DNA of 64,000 bases from Microbacterium wangchenii (GTDB lineage: Bacteria > Actinomycetota > Actinomycetes > Actinomycetales > Microbacteriaceae), in contig NZ_CP038266.1 of assembly GCF_004564355.1 (NCBI RefSeq), positions 2,542,001-2,606,000 of the forward strand. The letters run 5' to 3'. The position numbers were made by a program, and so were the translations under genes. The notes below the pieces were generated by a model, which saw nothing but the letters and a program-made list of their open reading frames with translations, was not told the DNA's origin and ran no database searches. Shown piece after piece: positions 19,123 to 29,071 of this stretch (within the stretch, counting starts at the first letter, position 1; each line of letters starts with the position of its first letter).

Positions 19123-20355
19123 TCAGTTGCCGGAGCGGCGCTTGTTGTAGACGTCGAAGGCGACGGCCAGCAGCAGCACGAGACCCTTCACGGCCTGCTG
19201 CCAGTCGATGCCGATGCCCAGGATCGACATGCCGTTGTTGAGCACGCCGATGATGAGGCCACCGATGATCGCGCCGCCGATCGTGCCGACGCCGCCCTGC
19301 ACCGCGGCCCCGCCGATGAACGCGGCAGAGATGGCCTCGAGCTCGAACCCGTCGCCGGCCTTCGGGCCGGCGAGGTTGAGTCGCGCGGTGAAGATGAGGC
19401 CGGCCAGCGCCGCGAGGAAGCCCATGTTGACGAACAGCCAGAAGTCCACGCGCCGCGTCTTGATGCCCGACAGCTCGGCCGCGTGCCGGTTGCCGCCCAT
19501 GGCGTAGATGTGACGGCCGAACACCGTGCGGTTCATGACGATCCCATAGATCATCACGAGAGCGGCCAGCACGATGAGGGTCACGGGGATGCCCTTGTAC
19601 GACGCGAGTGAGTAGGTGAAGAACGCGATGGCCGCGGCCACGAGCACGAGCTTGCCGATGACCCATACGAGGGGCTCGACCTCCTGGCCGTACTTGGCGC
19701 GGCCCGCGCGCGTACGCAGCTGCTGGACGACGAGGGCCACGATGGCCACCGCCCCGATGGCGAGGGTGAAGAGGTCTGGTTCGGTCTCGCCGAACAACCC
19801 CGACAGGAATCCGTTCCCCAGTGCCCGGTACTCGGTCGGGAACGACCCGATGTTGGCGTTGCCCAGGACGACGAGGGCGAGACCCCGGAAGATCAGCATG
19901 CCGGCGAGGGTCACGATGAACGCGGGTATCCCGACGTAGGCGATCCAGAACCCCTGCCACGCACCCACGAGGGCGCCGATGAGGAGGGACAGCAGGATGG
20001 CCAGCCACCACGGCATCCCCATCTTCACCGCGAACACGCCCGACAGCGCGCCGACGAAGGCCGCGACCGATCCCACCGACAGGTCGATGTGACCGGCGAT
20101 GATGACCATCACCATGCCGATGGCCAGCACGAGGATGTAGCCGTTCTGGACCACCAGGTTGGAGATGTTCTGCGGCCGCAGGAGGATGCCGTCGGTCAGG
20201 ATCGCGAACAGCGCCACGACCGCGATGAGCGCGATGAAGATGCCGTTGCGGCCGAGGTCGGTGAGCAGGTGCGTGAACCACCGTGTGAACCGGTTCTCGG
20301 GCGGGTTGATGTTCGCGCCGACGGCCTCGGTGGGGGTGCTGTTGGTGAGTGTCAT
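19123..20355 (-). CDS. mmsB: Monosaccharide ABC transporter permease MmsB
   Basis: This is the membrane subunit of a CUT2-type importer (GguB/XylH/AraH family). The 410-residue protein has about ten hydrophobic segments, the AGHIDLSVGSVAAFVGA motif, the MGGNRHAAELSGI coupling-loop region that meets the ATPase, and a GGVGTIGGAIIGGL segment near the end. It is the last gene of the lacI-araD-chvE-mmsA-mmsB run and starts 22 bp after mmsA. With the ChvE-type binding protein, relatives import arabinose, galactose, xylose or glucose. AraD in the same run favours L-arabinose here. Confidence 0.92.
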   Translation of the reverse strand: MTLTNSTPTEAVGANINPPENRFTRWFTHLLTDLGRNGIFIALIAVVALFAILTDGILLRPQNISNLVVQNGYILVLAIGMVMVIIAGHIDLSVGSVAAFVGALSGVFAVKMGMPWWLAILLSLLIGALVGAWQGFWIAYVGIPAFIVTLAGMLIFRGLALVVLGNANIGSFPTEYRALGNGFLSGLFGETEPDLFTLAIGAVAIVALVVQQLRTRAGRAKYGQEVEPLVWVIGKLVLVAAAIAFFTYSLASYKGIPVTLIVLAALVMIYGIVMNRTVFGRHIYAMGGNRHAAELSGIKTRRVDFWLFVNMGFLAALAGLIFTARLNLAGPKAGDGFELEAISAAFIGGAAVQGGVGTIGGAIIGGLIIGVLNNGMSILGIGIDWQQAVKGLVLLLAVAFDVYNKRRSGN

Positions 20356-20377
20356 TTCGCTTCTCCCGGAACGCCCG

Positions 20378-21904
<1,527 letters not shown>

Positions 21905-21941
21905 GTCTCCGACTTCCTCGTGGATGGGCTGTGTGAGCCGT

Positions 21942-21977
21942 GGCGATGGACGGGGACCGGAGCCCCCGTCCATCGCC
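21942..21977 (-). terminator. Strong hairpin between chvE-type gene and mmsA
   Basis: Perfect 14-bp arms (21942-21955 and 21964-21977; GGCGATGGACGGGG and its complement) flank an 8-nt loop. It starts 15 nt downstream of the binding-protein stop, and no U-run follows. A partial terminator or mRNA-stabilising hairpin would raise binding-protein output over the ATPase and permease. Confidence 0.7.
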
Positions 21978-21992
21978 GGAGCGGATCGGACC

Positions 21993-23114
21993 TTACAGGC
22001 CGAGCTCCTCGGCGGTCCAGTAGCCGGTGTCCACCAGCGACTGCTCGACGTTGTCGGCGACGACCGGGACCGGCGACAGGAGGTAGGACGGCACGACCTT
22101 CACGCCGTTCTCGTACGTCTCGGTGTCGTTGACCTCGGGCTCTTCGTCTTCGAGGACGGCGACCGCCATGTCGGCGGCGACCTTCGCGAGCTCGCGGGTG
22201 TCCTTGAAGATCGTCGCGTACTGCTCACCCGAGAGGATCGCCTTGACCGAGTCGACCTCGGCGTCCTGACCGGAGATGACGGGCCATTCCTCGCCGACGG
22301 TGTAGCCGGCGTCGGTGAGGGCGGAGATGATGCCGCGCGAGATGCCGTCGTACGGGGAGAGCACCGCGTCGACCTGCGTGCCGTCGGAGTAGTTGGCGGT
22401 GAGGATGTCCTCCATGCGGCTCTGGGCCGTCTCGCCGTCCCAGCGCAGCGTTGCCGCCTGCTCGATGTCGGTCTGGCCCGACTGCACCACGAGGGTGCCG
22501 TCGTCGATGAGCGGCTCCAGCACGCTCATGGCGCCGTCCCAGAAGAAGGTCGCGTTGTTGTCGTCGAGCGATCCGGCGAACAGCTCGATGTTGAAAGGCC
22601 CGGCCGGCGCGTCGGCGGCGGGTTCGCCTTCCAGGTCGGACAGGCCGAGGCCTGCGAGCACCGACCACGCCTGCTGCTGTCCGACGAGGAAGTTGTCGAA
22701 CGAGGCGTAGTAGTCGACGTTCTCCGAGTCGCGGATGAGGCGGTCGTAGGCGATGACGGGGATGTCGGCGTCGGCCGCGTTCTGCAGCACCTCCGAGAGC
22801 GTCGTGCCGTCGATCGAGGCGACGATGAGCGCCTCGGCACCCTTCGTGATCATGTTCTCGATCTGCGAGACCTGGGTGGGGATGTCGTCCTCGGCGTACT
22901 GCAGGTCGACCGTGAATCCCTGCTCCTCGAGCGTCTCCTTGACGGCGTTGCCGTCCTGGATCCACCGCTCGGAGCTCTTGGTGGGCATCGCGACGCCGAT
23001 GAGGCCGCCGTCACCGCCGCCGCTGTCGCCGCTGCCGCTGCCCCCGCCGCTGCAGGCCGAGAGCATGAGCGCGCCGGCGGCGATCGTTGCGAGAAGAACC
23101 TTCTTCGCCTTCAC
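21993..23114 (-). CDS. chvE: ChvE-type sugar-binding lipoprotein
   Basis: This is the extracytoplasmic substrate-binding subunit of the MmsAB importer. The 373-residue protein has a lipoprotein signal peptide with lipobox LSAC after a short hydrophobic run, then a Gly/Ser-rich linker and a periplasmic-binding-protein fold ([48 protein letters not shown]). I chose GTG 23114, which is preceded at 6 nt by GAAAGGA; the upstream ATG at 23127-23129 overlaps that site. Relatives bind galactose, arabinose, glucose or xylose. It should be anchored to the outer face of the membrane. A strong hairpin follows the stop codon. Confidence 0.9.
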   Translation of the reverse strand: MKAKKVLLATIAAGALMLSACSGGGSGSGDSGGGDGGLIGVAMPTKSSERWIQDGNAVKETLEEQGFTVDLQYAEDDIPTQVSQIENMITKGAEALIVASIDGTTLSEVLQNAADADIPVIAYDRLIRDSENVDYYASFDNFLVGQQQAWSVLAGLGLSDLEGEPAADAPAGPFNIELFAGSLDDNNATFFWDGAMSVLEPLIDDGTLVVQSGQTDIEQAATLRWDGETAQSRMEDILTANYSDGTQVDAVLSPYDGISRGIISALTDAGYTVGEEWPVISGQDAEVDSVKAILSGEQYATIFKDTRELAKVAADMAVAVLEDEEPEVNDTETYENGVKVVPSYLLSPVPVVADNVEQSLVDTGYWTAEELGL

Positions 23115-23157
23115 TGGGTGTCCTTTCATGGGACGTCTTCGTCGTGGTGTGGAGTAT

Positions 23158-23889
23158 TCAGTTGTGCGACTGCTGGCCGTAGACGTTCTGGTAACGGTCG
23201 AAGAGCCGGTCGATCGCCTCGGGCGGGAGAGGGAGGAGCTCCCCGCCCTGCCGGGCGTGGTGGACGGTGCGGGCGACGTCTTCGAGCATCACGGCCGCTT
23301 TGACGGCATCGCGCGCACTGGAGCCGATCGTGAACGGCCCGTGATTCTGCATGAGGACCGCGCGCGAGCGGTGACCGCGCAGGGTCTCGACGATTCCGCG
23401 GCCGATCGAGTCGTCGCCGATGATCGCGAAGGGGCCGACCGGGATCGGCCCGCCGAACTCATCCGCCATAGCGGTGATCACGCACGGGATCTCCTCACCG
23501 CGCGCGGCCCATGCCGTGGCGAAGGTGGAGTGCGTGTGCACGACGCCGCCGACCTCCGGCATGTTGCGGTACACGTAGGCGTGCGCGGCGGTGTCGCTCG
23601 ACGGTGACCGGTCACTGCCGGGCGTTCCGGGGATCACCGCGCCGTCCAGATCGCACAGGATCATGTTCTCGGGGGCGAGGTCGTCGTACGACACCCCCGA
23701 CGGCTTGATCACGAAGAGCTCGGCACCGGGCACGCGGGCGGACACGTTGCCCCCGGTCCACACGACCAGGCCGTAGCGGACGAGCTCACCGTGCAGCGCT
23801 GCGACCTCGGCGCGTGCGCGTGCGACCGCCACTTCGGTGCGCGCGCTCACGACGTACGCATCCTGGCCATCGGAGTGGGTCGTGGGCAT
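23158..23889 (-). CDS. araD: L-ribulose-5-phosphate 4-epimerase AraD (class II aldolase family)
   Basis: AraD converts L-ribulose-5-phosphate to D-xylulose-5-phosphate, the last step of L-arabinose catabolism. The 243-residue protein shows [23 protein letters not shown], the zinc-binding VHTHS pair, NHGPF and a C-terminal YGQ, matching E. coli AraD blocks in order. I chose ATG 23889 because GAAGGAG lies 9 nt upstream; ATGs at 23925 and 23937 overlap the operator. It precedes the sugar importer genes and follows lacI. No araA or araB is visible here. The alternative is another class II aldolase, but the PSSDT and YGQ blocks favour AraD. Confidence 0.83.
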   Translation of the reverse strand: MPTTHSDGQDAYVVSARTEVAVARARAEVAALHGELVRYGLVVWTGGNVSARVPGAELFVIKPSGVSYDDLAPENMILCDLDGAVIPGTPGSDRSPSSDTAAHAYVYRNMPEVGGVVHTHSTFATAWAARGEEIPCVITAMADEFGGPIPVGPFAIIGDDSIGRGIVETLRGHRSRAVLMQNHGPFTIGSSARDAVKAAVMLEDVARTVHHARQGGELLPLPPEAIDRLFDRYQNVYGQQSHN

Positions 23890-23923
23890 TCCGTCGGACT
23901 CCTTCGTCAACCGTCGAACGGCC

Positions 23924-23939
23924 ATGTGACCGTTCACAT
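23924..23939. promoter_or_regulatory. LacI-type operator upstream of araD
   Basis: ATGTGACCGTTCACAT has 6-bp inverted arms around a centre containing CG, typical of LacI-family sites. A minus-strand -10-like TATAGT (complement of 23946-23951) lies just upstream, so the operator covers the likely transcription start of araD and the importer genes. A related site lies upstream of the adjacent lacI gene at 25069-25082. Confidence 0.75.
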
Positions 23940-24006
23940 CGAGAAACTATAGCCATACCTGCGGGGGGCGGGGCCAGAACCGTCGGTCTCATTCCGGTAA
24001 CGGCGG

Positions 24007-25026
24007 TCAGAGCGCGACGGCACGCCCGGTGGAGGCGCGCACGATCAGTTCCGGCTCGATCGCTGCGCTCACCGGCTCCGCGGACGGATCCGCCGTGCCC
24101 AGCAGGAGGTCGACGCAGCGACGCCCCAGTTCGCCGAAATCCTGCCGGACGGTCGTGAGGGGCGGCGCGAAATGGGCGGCCTCGGGGATGTCGTCGAACC
24201 CCACGATGCTGATGTCGCCGGGAACGTCGAGCCCCTCATCCCGCACGGCGTGCAGCAACCCCAGCGCCATCTGGTCGTTGGAGGAGAAGATCGCCGTGAA
24301 ATCGCGCACGCGCAGCAGCTCGCGGCCGGCGTAGTAGCCGAAATCCGCGGTCCAGTCCCCGAGGATCGGCGCCGTGGTGGGAAGGTCCTGCGCGGACATC
24401 TCCTCGAGGAAACCGCGCATGCGGGCCTCGGCCTCCACCCAGTCCTGCGGGCCAGCGAGATGGTAGATCTCACGGTGGCCGAGCTCGATCAGGTGCCGTG
24501 TGGCCAGGCGTGCACCGGCGATCTGATCCACCGAGAGGGTGTGCCCGGGATCCAGCACCGTGGACTGCAGCGTCACGTACGGCACGTCCAGCTGCTGGGC
24601 GGCGATCGCCCGGATGACCCGCACCTGCGGCGCGATGACGACGAGCCCCTCGATGGACTGGGCCGTCAGGTGGCGCAGACCCTGCGCGATGGAGTCCGGC
24701 TGACGCGCATCGATGTTGGCGGTGCTGACCCAGTACCCCCGCGCCCGCGCCGCCGCCTCGATGGCGGCGATGCTGGAGGCCGGACCGTACTGCGTGCTGG
24801 AGGCGGAGAGGATCCCGATCGTCTGCGACCGCGAGGTCACCAGCGCCCGGGCGGCGCGGTTGGGGCTGTACTGCAGCCGCGTCATCACCTCGAGCACCCG
24901 CGCGCGGGTCTCCGGGCGGATGCTGGGGTGGTTGTTCAGGACGCGCGAGACGGTCTGGTGCGACACGTCGGCCAGGCGCGCGACGTCGCGGATGCTCGGG
25001 CGGCGCCCGTTCGCGTCCTCGCTCAC
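24007..25026 (-). CDS. LacI-family regulator of the arabinose-type operon
   Basis: A 339-residue repressor with the N-terminal LacI helix-turn-helix (SIRDVARLADVSHQTVSRVLN) and a hinge helix (ARVLEVMTRLQYSPNRAARALV), then a periplasmic-binding-protein-like effector domain. The GTG at 25026 follows GAGGGGG. Genes downstream on the same strand are araD and the importer. Operators at 23924-23939 and 25070-25082 suggest it represses the operon and itself. The inducer is most likely L-arabinose or a pathway intermediate; that is inference from the linked genes. Confidence 0.9.
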   Translation of the reverse strand: MSEDANGRRPSIRDVARLADVSHQTVSRVLNNHPSIRPETRARVLEVMTRLQYSPNRAARALVTSRSQTIGILSASSTQYGPASSIAAIEAAARARGYWVSTANIDARQPDSIAQGLRHLTAQSIEGLVVIAPQVRVIRAIAAQQLDVPYVTLQSTVLDPGHTLSVDQIAGARLATRHLIELGHREIYHLAGPQDWVEAEARMRGFLEEMSAQDLPTTAPILGDWTADFGYYAGRELLRVRDFTAIFSSNDQMALGLLHAVRDEGLDVPGDISIVGFDDIPEAAHFAPPLTTVRQDFGELGRRCVDLLLGTADPSAEPVSAAIEPELIVRASTGRAVAL

Positions 25027-25069
25027 ACCGCCCCCTCGGCACCGATCCCGGCGACTCGAGGTGGCCGGA

Positions 25070-25082
25070 TGTGACAGTCACA
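25070..25082. promoter_or_regulatory. Palindromic operator between lacI and the 25141 gene
   Basis: TGTGACAGTCACA is a perfect palindrome around its central base, preceded by A, and shares ATGTGAC with the araD operator at 23924. It lies 43 bp upstream of the lacI start and 23 bp upstream of the -35-like box of the divergent gene. It is one base shorter in spacing than the araD site, so identical binding is not assured. Confidence 0.6.
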
Positions 25083-25105
25083 CGAGTCGATCGTTCGGAG
25101 GGATT

Positions 25106-25134
25106 CTGTCACACGCTTGTCACATGCCTACACT
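25106..25134 (+). promoter_or_regulatory. Promoter of the unrecognised gene at 25141
   Basis: CTGTCA (25106-25111) and TACACT (25129-25134) are separated by 17 bp. The predicted transcription start coincides with GTG 25141, so the transcript is expected to be leaderless. Confidence 0.6.
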
Positions 25135-25140
25135 GTGCGC

Positions 25141-25698
25141 GTGTCCGACTTCGCGCGCCACCTCCCGCTGAGTCAGCGCGGTCACGGCGACGACACGTCC
25201 GTGTCGGGCGACCGGCGCGGCGCGCTCGCCGACGTCGTGGACCGCGCCGCCGATCTCATCGCCGATCTGACGGCCGACGCCGCGGACACCGCTCCGGCCC
25301 TCGCCGAGTCGTTCCTGGCCGTCGCGCGCCTGCGGGCGGAGGCCGCCCCGGGCGCGGCGCCGGAGCGCCTGCGGGCGGCCGCGCAGCAGGTGCGCGCCGG
25401 TCGCCGGCGCAGCATCCGTGAACTGGCCGCCGGGGTCGAGGCGCTCCTGCGGCTCGCGCGGGATCTGTCCGCCGAGCCCGGAGTGGACCCGTACACGGCA
25501 GGCGCGGCGGCGCTGTATGCGTCGGCTGCCGCTCCCGCCGATCGGCGCGCCGCGGTGCGCGGGCACACCGTGCGAGCCACGGACGCCGCATGGAGCTTCG
25601 GCTCCGGCCCGGCGCTGGAGGCTCCCGCCGCGCACATCGCGGCGTTCCTCCTGGGAGTCTCGGACGAACCGCCGCGGCGGCCGGCTACCGGGCGATGA
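25141..25698 (+). CDS. Unrecognised alanine-rich protein
   Basis: I do not recognise this 185-residue protein. It is soluble-looking, Ala- and Arg-rich and strongly helical in pattern, with repeated heptad-like stretches (VVDRAADLIADLTADA, LRAAAQQVRAGRRRSI, VEALLRLARDL) and no signal peptide or membrane segment. The GTG start at 25141 sits at the predicted transcription start of a well-formed promoter, so it is probably expressed from a leaderless mRNA. Its promoter region adjoins the LacI operator. The last 14 bp overlap the convergent M20 peptidase gene. Base use is like its neighbours. The promoter is the best evidence that the gene is real. Confidence 0.6.
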   Translation: MSDFARHLPLSQRGHGDDTSVSGDRRGALADVVDRAADLIADLTADAADTAPALAESFLAVARLRAEAAPGAAPERLRAAAQQVRAGRRRSIRELAAGVEALLRLARDLSAEPGVDPYTAGAAALYASAAAPADRRAAVRGHTVRATDAAWSFGSGPALEAPAAHIAAFLLGVSDEPPRRPATGR

Positions 25699-27010
25699 TG
25701 AGCTCGCGGTAGAACCCGATCCCCCGCAGCCACACCTCGACGCCGATGCGCTCGTCCGCGGCGTGCAGGGCGTCGCGTTCGGCGCGCGAGAGCCGGAACG
25801 GGGTGAAGCGGTACACCGTGTCGGTGAGCGCGGTGAACCAGCGGCTGTCGCTGGCTCCCAGCTGGACGTAGGGCAGCGGGACCACCTCGTCGCCGAGGGT
25901 CGCCGTGACCGTGCGGGCGAGCCGTCGCCACGCCTCACCGCGCCACGGCGACACGGGTGAGGGTTCGGACCCGTCCTCCACCTCGATCTCCACAAGAGGA
26001 TCGCCGATCGCACGACGCAGGTGCCGCTCCGCCGCTTCCAGGCTGTCGCCGGTCACCAGGCGCACGTTCACCCACGCCCGCGCCGTGGTGGCCAGGACGT
26101 TGCGTCCCGTCGCGCCGGTGAGCTCGGTCGCGACGGCGGTCGTGCGCACGAGCGCGTTGGTCTCGGGTCCGAGCGCCGCGAGCACGCGCGTGAGCACGGG
26201 CGCGAGCACGCCGGCGGAGGCGAACACGCTCCGCAGCGGCTGGGCGACATGGGGTGCCGCGGTGGCCAGCAGTGCGCGCACCGGCGGTGCCAGGCGCACG
26301 GGGAACGGGCGGCGGCGGATGCGGTCGACCGCGCGGGCCAGGCGAGCGGTGGCCGGCATGCGCGGTGGGGTGGAGGCGTGGCCGCCGGCTTCGCGCGCGG
26401 TGAGGACGAAGGTCGCGATGCCGCGCTCGGCGACCCCGATCATGGCTGCCGGTGCCGACAGCCCGGGGAGCACGCCCGTGACGACCGCCCCGCCCTCATC
26501 CAGCACGAGCCCGGGCCGCACGCCGCGTTCGCGCAGCAGCGCCGCGAGGGCCTGTGCGCCCGTACCGCGCGTCTCCTCGTCGTGACCGAAGGCGAGGTAC
26601 ACGTCACGGGGCGGCGTCACCCCCTCCTGCAGCAGCGCCTCGACCGCCTCCAGGATCGCCACCAGCGCGCCCTTGTCATCGATCGCGCCGCGCGCGTGGA
26701 TGGATGCGTCCTCCCCCTCGCCGACGATGTCGGCGTCGAAGGGGGCATGGCCCCACTCCCCCGGCACCACCGGCACGACGTCCTGATGCGCCATCAGCAC
26801 GAGCGGCTCCTCCGACGCCGACCCCGGCCAGCGGTACAGCAGGGCGCCGTCGCCGACGATCTCCCGCTCGAGCCGCGCGTGCGTACGGGGGTACAGGCGC
26901 TCCAGCGCCGCGCGGAAGCTCGCGAACGCGTCGGGATCGATCCGCGTGGCGTCGGCGTAGGAGACGGTGGGGATGCGCAGCAACTCGCGGAAGCGGTCGG
27001 TCGGGGTCAC
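25685..27010 (-). CDS. M20/M25/M40-family metallopeptidase
   Basis: A 441-residue di-zinc exopeptidase or deacylase. The first metal motif is LMAHQDVVP, the bridging Asp is in GAIDDKGAL, the general-base Glu pair is in GHDEETRGTGA, and the later DEGGAV segment and C-terminal residues complete the site. A dimerisation (lid) domain lies mid-protein. The layout resembles carboxypeptidase S / PM20D1-like enzymes. The GTG start at 27010 lies 7 nt below a -10-like TAGGCT (complement of 27012-27017), so it is probably leaderless. It is divergent from the Gfo/Idh gene. The substrate is unknown. Confidence 0.88.
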   Translation of the reverse strand: MTPTDRFRELLRIPTVSYADATRIDPDAFASFRAALERLYPRTHARLEREIVGDGALLYRWPGSASEEPLVLMAHQDVVPVVPGEWGHAPFDADIVGEGEDASIHARGAIDDKGALVAILEAVEALLQEGVTPPRDVYLAFGHDEETRGTGAQALAALLRERGVRPGLVLDEGGAVVTGVLPGLSAPAAMIGVAERGIATFVLTAREAGGHASTPPRMPATARLARAVDRIRRRPFPVRLAPPVRALLATAAPHVAQPLRSVFASAGVLAPVLTRVLAALGPETNALVRTTAVATELTGATGRNVLATTARAWVNVRLVTGDSLEAAERHLRRAIGDPLVEIEVEDGSEPSPVSPWRGEAWRRLARTVTATLGDEVVPLPYVQLGASDSRWFTALTDTVYRFTPFRLSRAERDALHAADERIGVEVWLRGIGFYRELIIAR

Positions 27011-27044
27011 GCGACGAGCCTAGAACCGTCGGTACGCTCGGGGC

Positions 27045-28028
27045 ATGAGCAGACTTCGCTGGGGGATCCTGGCCACCGGCGGCATCGCCCACTCCTTCAC
27101 GCGCGAGCTCCAGGGCGCCGGGCACCTGGTCACGGCGGTCGGATCCCGTCGGGCGGAGTCGGCCGAGGCCTTCGCGCGCGAGTTCGGCCTGGCGCGGGCG
27201 CACGGGTCGTACGAGGCGCTCGTCGCCGATCCGGAGGTCGACATCGTCTACGTGGCGACCCCGCATCCCGCCCACGCCGAGAACGCCCTCCTCGCGCTGG
27301 ACTCCGGCAAGCACGTCCTGGTGGAAAAGCCCTTCACCCTCACCGGCGACGAGGCCGAGCGCGTGCGCGAGCGCGCGGAGGAGCGCGGGCTCGTGGCGCT
27401 GGAGGCGATGTGGACCCGGTTCCTGCCGCACATGGCCCGCATCCGCGAGATCGTCGCAGCCGGCACGCTCGGCGAGATCCGCACCGTCACGGCCGAGCAC
27501 ACGCAGAGACTCCCCACCGACCCCTCCCACCGGTTGAACGACCTGGCCCTCGGCGGCGGCGCGCTGCTGGACCTGGGGATCTATCCGATCTCCTTCGTGC
27601 ACGACATCCTCGGGGCGCCCGTCACGATCGCCGCGAGCGCGCGCTTCGCCGACACCGGCGCCGACACCGAGGTCGCCACGATCTTCACCCACGCGTCCGG
27701 AGCGCTGTCCACGACGCTGTCCTCCTCGCGCGGGGCCGGCCCGAACCGGGCGAGCATCGTCGGCACCGAGGCCCGCATCGACATCGACCGCGTCTGGTAC
27801 ACGCCCACGTCGTTCCAGGTGGTGGCCGCCGACGGCACCGTGGTCGAGCGGTACGAGAACTCCGTGGCGGGCGGCGGCAAGCAGTTCCAGGCGCAGCACG
27901 TCGAAGAACTCGTCGCCTCCGGCCGGCTCAGCGGCGACGTCCTCCCCCTCGCGGAGTCGGTGGAGATCATGCGGACCCTCGACCGGGTGCGGGCGGAGAT
28001 CGGCCTGCGGTATCCGGGAGAGCACTGA
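27045..28028 (+). CDS. Gfo/Idh/MocA-family oxidoreductase
   Basis: A 327-residue NAD(P)-dependent dehydrogenase. The N-terminal Rossmann motif is WGILATGGIAHSF, followed by VYVATPHPAHAENALLAL and the catalytic-type EKPFTL. The C-terminal domain has GGGALLDLGIYPISF, characteristic of the family. The ATG at 27045 lies about 10 nt after TACGCT (27029-27034), with no clear ribosome-binding site. Members oxidise sugars, inositols or trans-dihydrodiols. With two sugar importers nearby, a sugar substrate is plausible but not shown. Confidence 0.88.
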   Translation: MSRLRWGILATGGIAHSFTRELQGAGHLVTAVGSRRAESAEAFAREFGLARAHGSYEALVADPEVDIVYVATPHPAHAENALLALDSGKHVLVEKPFTLTGDEAERVRERAEERGLVALEAMWTRFLPHMARIREIVAAGTLGEIRTVTAEHTQRLPTDPSHRLNDLALGGGALLDLGIYPISFVHDILGAPVTIAASARFADTGADTEVATIFTHASGALSTTLSSSRGAGPNRASIVGTEARIDIDRVWYTPTSFQVVAADGTVVERYENSVAGGGKQFQAQHVEELVASGRLSGDVLPLAESVEIMRTLDRVRAEIGLRYPGEH

Positions 28029-28046
28029 CCCGTCAGACTGGAGAGC

Positions 28047-28910
28047 ATGCCCGATTCCCACACTGCCCGCGTCGCCGTCTACCTCGACTTCGACAACATC
28101 GTGATGTCCTGGTACGACCGGGTGCACGGGCGCAACGCCTATTCGCGCGACCGCTCGCGCATCGCCGAGAAGCCCACCGATCCGGAGATCGCCGAGCGGC
28201 TGAGTTCGGCCACGATCGATGTGGGCGCGATCATCGACTACGCCGCGTCGTTCGGGACCCTCGTGCTCACGCGCGCGTACGCCGACTGGTCGGCGCCGGT
28301 CAACGCCGAGTACCGCACGCAGCTCGTCGCCCGCGCGGTCGACCTCGTGCAGTTGTTCCCCGCCGCCGCGTACGCCAAGAACGGCGCCGACATCCGTCTC
28401 GCCGTCGACACGGTGGAGGACATGTTCCGTCTGCCCGACCTCACGCACGTGGTGATCGTGGCGGGCGATTCCGACTACGTCCCGCTCGCGCAGCGCTGCA
28501 AGCGGCTCGGTCGCTACGTCGTCGGGGTCGGCGTCGCCGGCTCCACCGCCAAATCCCTCGCCGCCGCGTGCGACCGCTTCGACGCGTACGACTCCCTGCC
28601 GGGGGTCGTCCGCGAGCCCGCCGCGAAGAAGGATGCCGCCCCCAGCCGGCCGCGGGCCCGCAAGCGGTCGAGCGACCCCGCCGTGAACCTCCTCGAACGG
28701 GCCTTGCAGCTGGAGCAGGAGCGCGCCGAGGGCGACTGGGTGCACGCATCCGCCGTGAAGGACCTCATGAAGCGGCTGGACCCCGCGTTCAGTGAGAAGG
28801 CGCTCGGATTCCGCGGATTCTCCGACTTCGTCAAGGCCCACCCGGCCGTGGTCGAGGTGGACGAGGCGTCGCACGTGGTGCTCGTCCGGGCCGTTCCGCG
28901 CCCCTCCTGA
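28047..28910 (+). CDS. NYN-domain ribonuclease-like protein with C-terminal LOTUS/OST-HTH domain
   Basis: This 287-residue protein joins a PIN-like NYN nuclease domain to an RNA-binding LOTUS (OST-HTH) domain. The NYN part (residues about 8-175) has YLDFDNIVMSW with the catalytic Asp pair, KNGADIRLAVDTVE and VIVAGDSDYVPLAQ, the three acidic clusters of the LabA/MARF1-type fold. A basic linker (RPRARKRSS) leads to the LOTUS part (WVHASAVKDLMKRLDPAFSEKALGF). The ATG at 28047 follows GGAGAG. It starts 18 bp after the Gfo/Idh stop and may be cotranscribed with it. Family members bind and cut structured RNA, but the bacterial targets are unknown. Confidence 0.83.
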   Translation: MPDSHTARVAVYLDFDNIVMSWYDRVHGRNAYSRDRSRIAEKPTDPEIAERLSSATIDVGAIIDYAASFGTLVLTRAYADWSAPVNAEYRTQLVARAVDLVQLFPAAAYAKNGADIRLAVDTVEDMFRLPDLTHVVIVAGDSDYVPLAQRCKRLGRYVVGVGVAGSTAKSLAAACDRFDAYDSLPGVVREPAAKKDAAPSRPRARKRSSDPAVNLLERALQLEQERAEGDWVHASAVKDLMKRLDPAFSEKALGFRGFSDFVKAHPAVVEVDEASHVVLVRAVPRPS

Positions 28911-29041
28911 CCCCACCGCGTCGGGGCGGGACGCCGCCGCCGGGCGGAAGTGGTTACCGAAACGTGACCTCCCGCTCGTGCGCTCGCCCCGCCACGCGAG
29001 CATCATGGGTGCACCACGCACGGGGCCGTGCGCGGAACGAG

Positions 29042-29053
29042 GTGAGACCTCAC
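29042..29053. promoter_or_regulatory. Small palindrome before the second binding-protein gene
   Basis: GTGAGACCTCAC has perfect 5-bp arms and lies 19 nt upstream of the ATG at 29072, close to the ribosome-binding site. It could be an operator or a small mRNA hairpin. The rest of the 161-bp gap (28911-29071) shows no convincing -35/-10 pair and no open frame that I trust. Confidence 0.3.
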
Positions 29054-29071
29054 ACCGACGAAGGGTCAGAA

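Noticed and set aside
23924-25082. CRP/GlxR-type sites, because of the TGTGA and TCACA half-sites.
   Set aside because: The spacing is 3-4 bp, not the 6 bp of the CRP family; a LacI-type reading with the adjacent regulator fits better.
28911-29071. A riboswitch or upstream gene before the second sugar-binding protein.
   Set aside because: I see only a 12-bp palindrome and no conserved aptamer-like structure or coding pattern; 161 bp is consistent with an ordinary leader.
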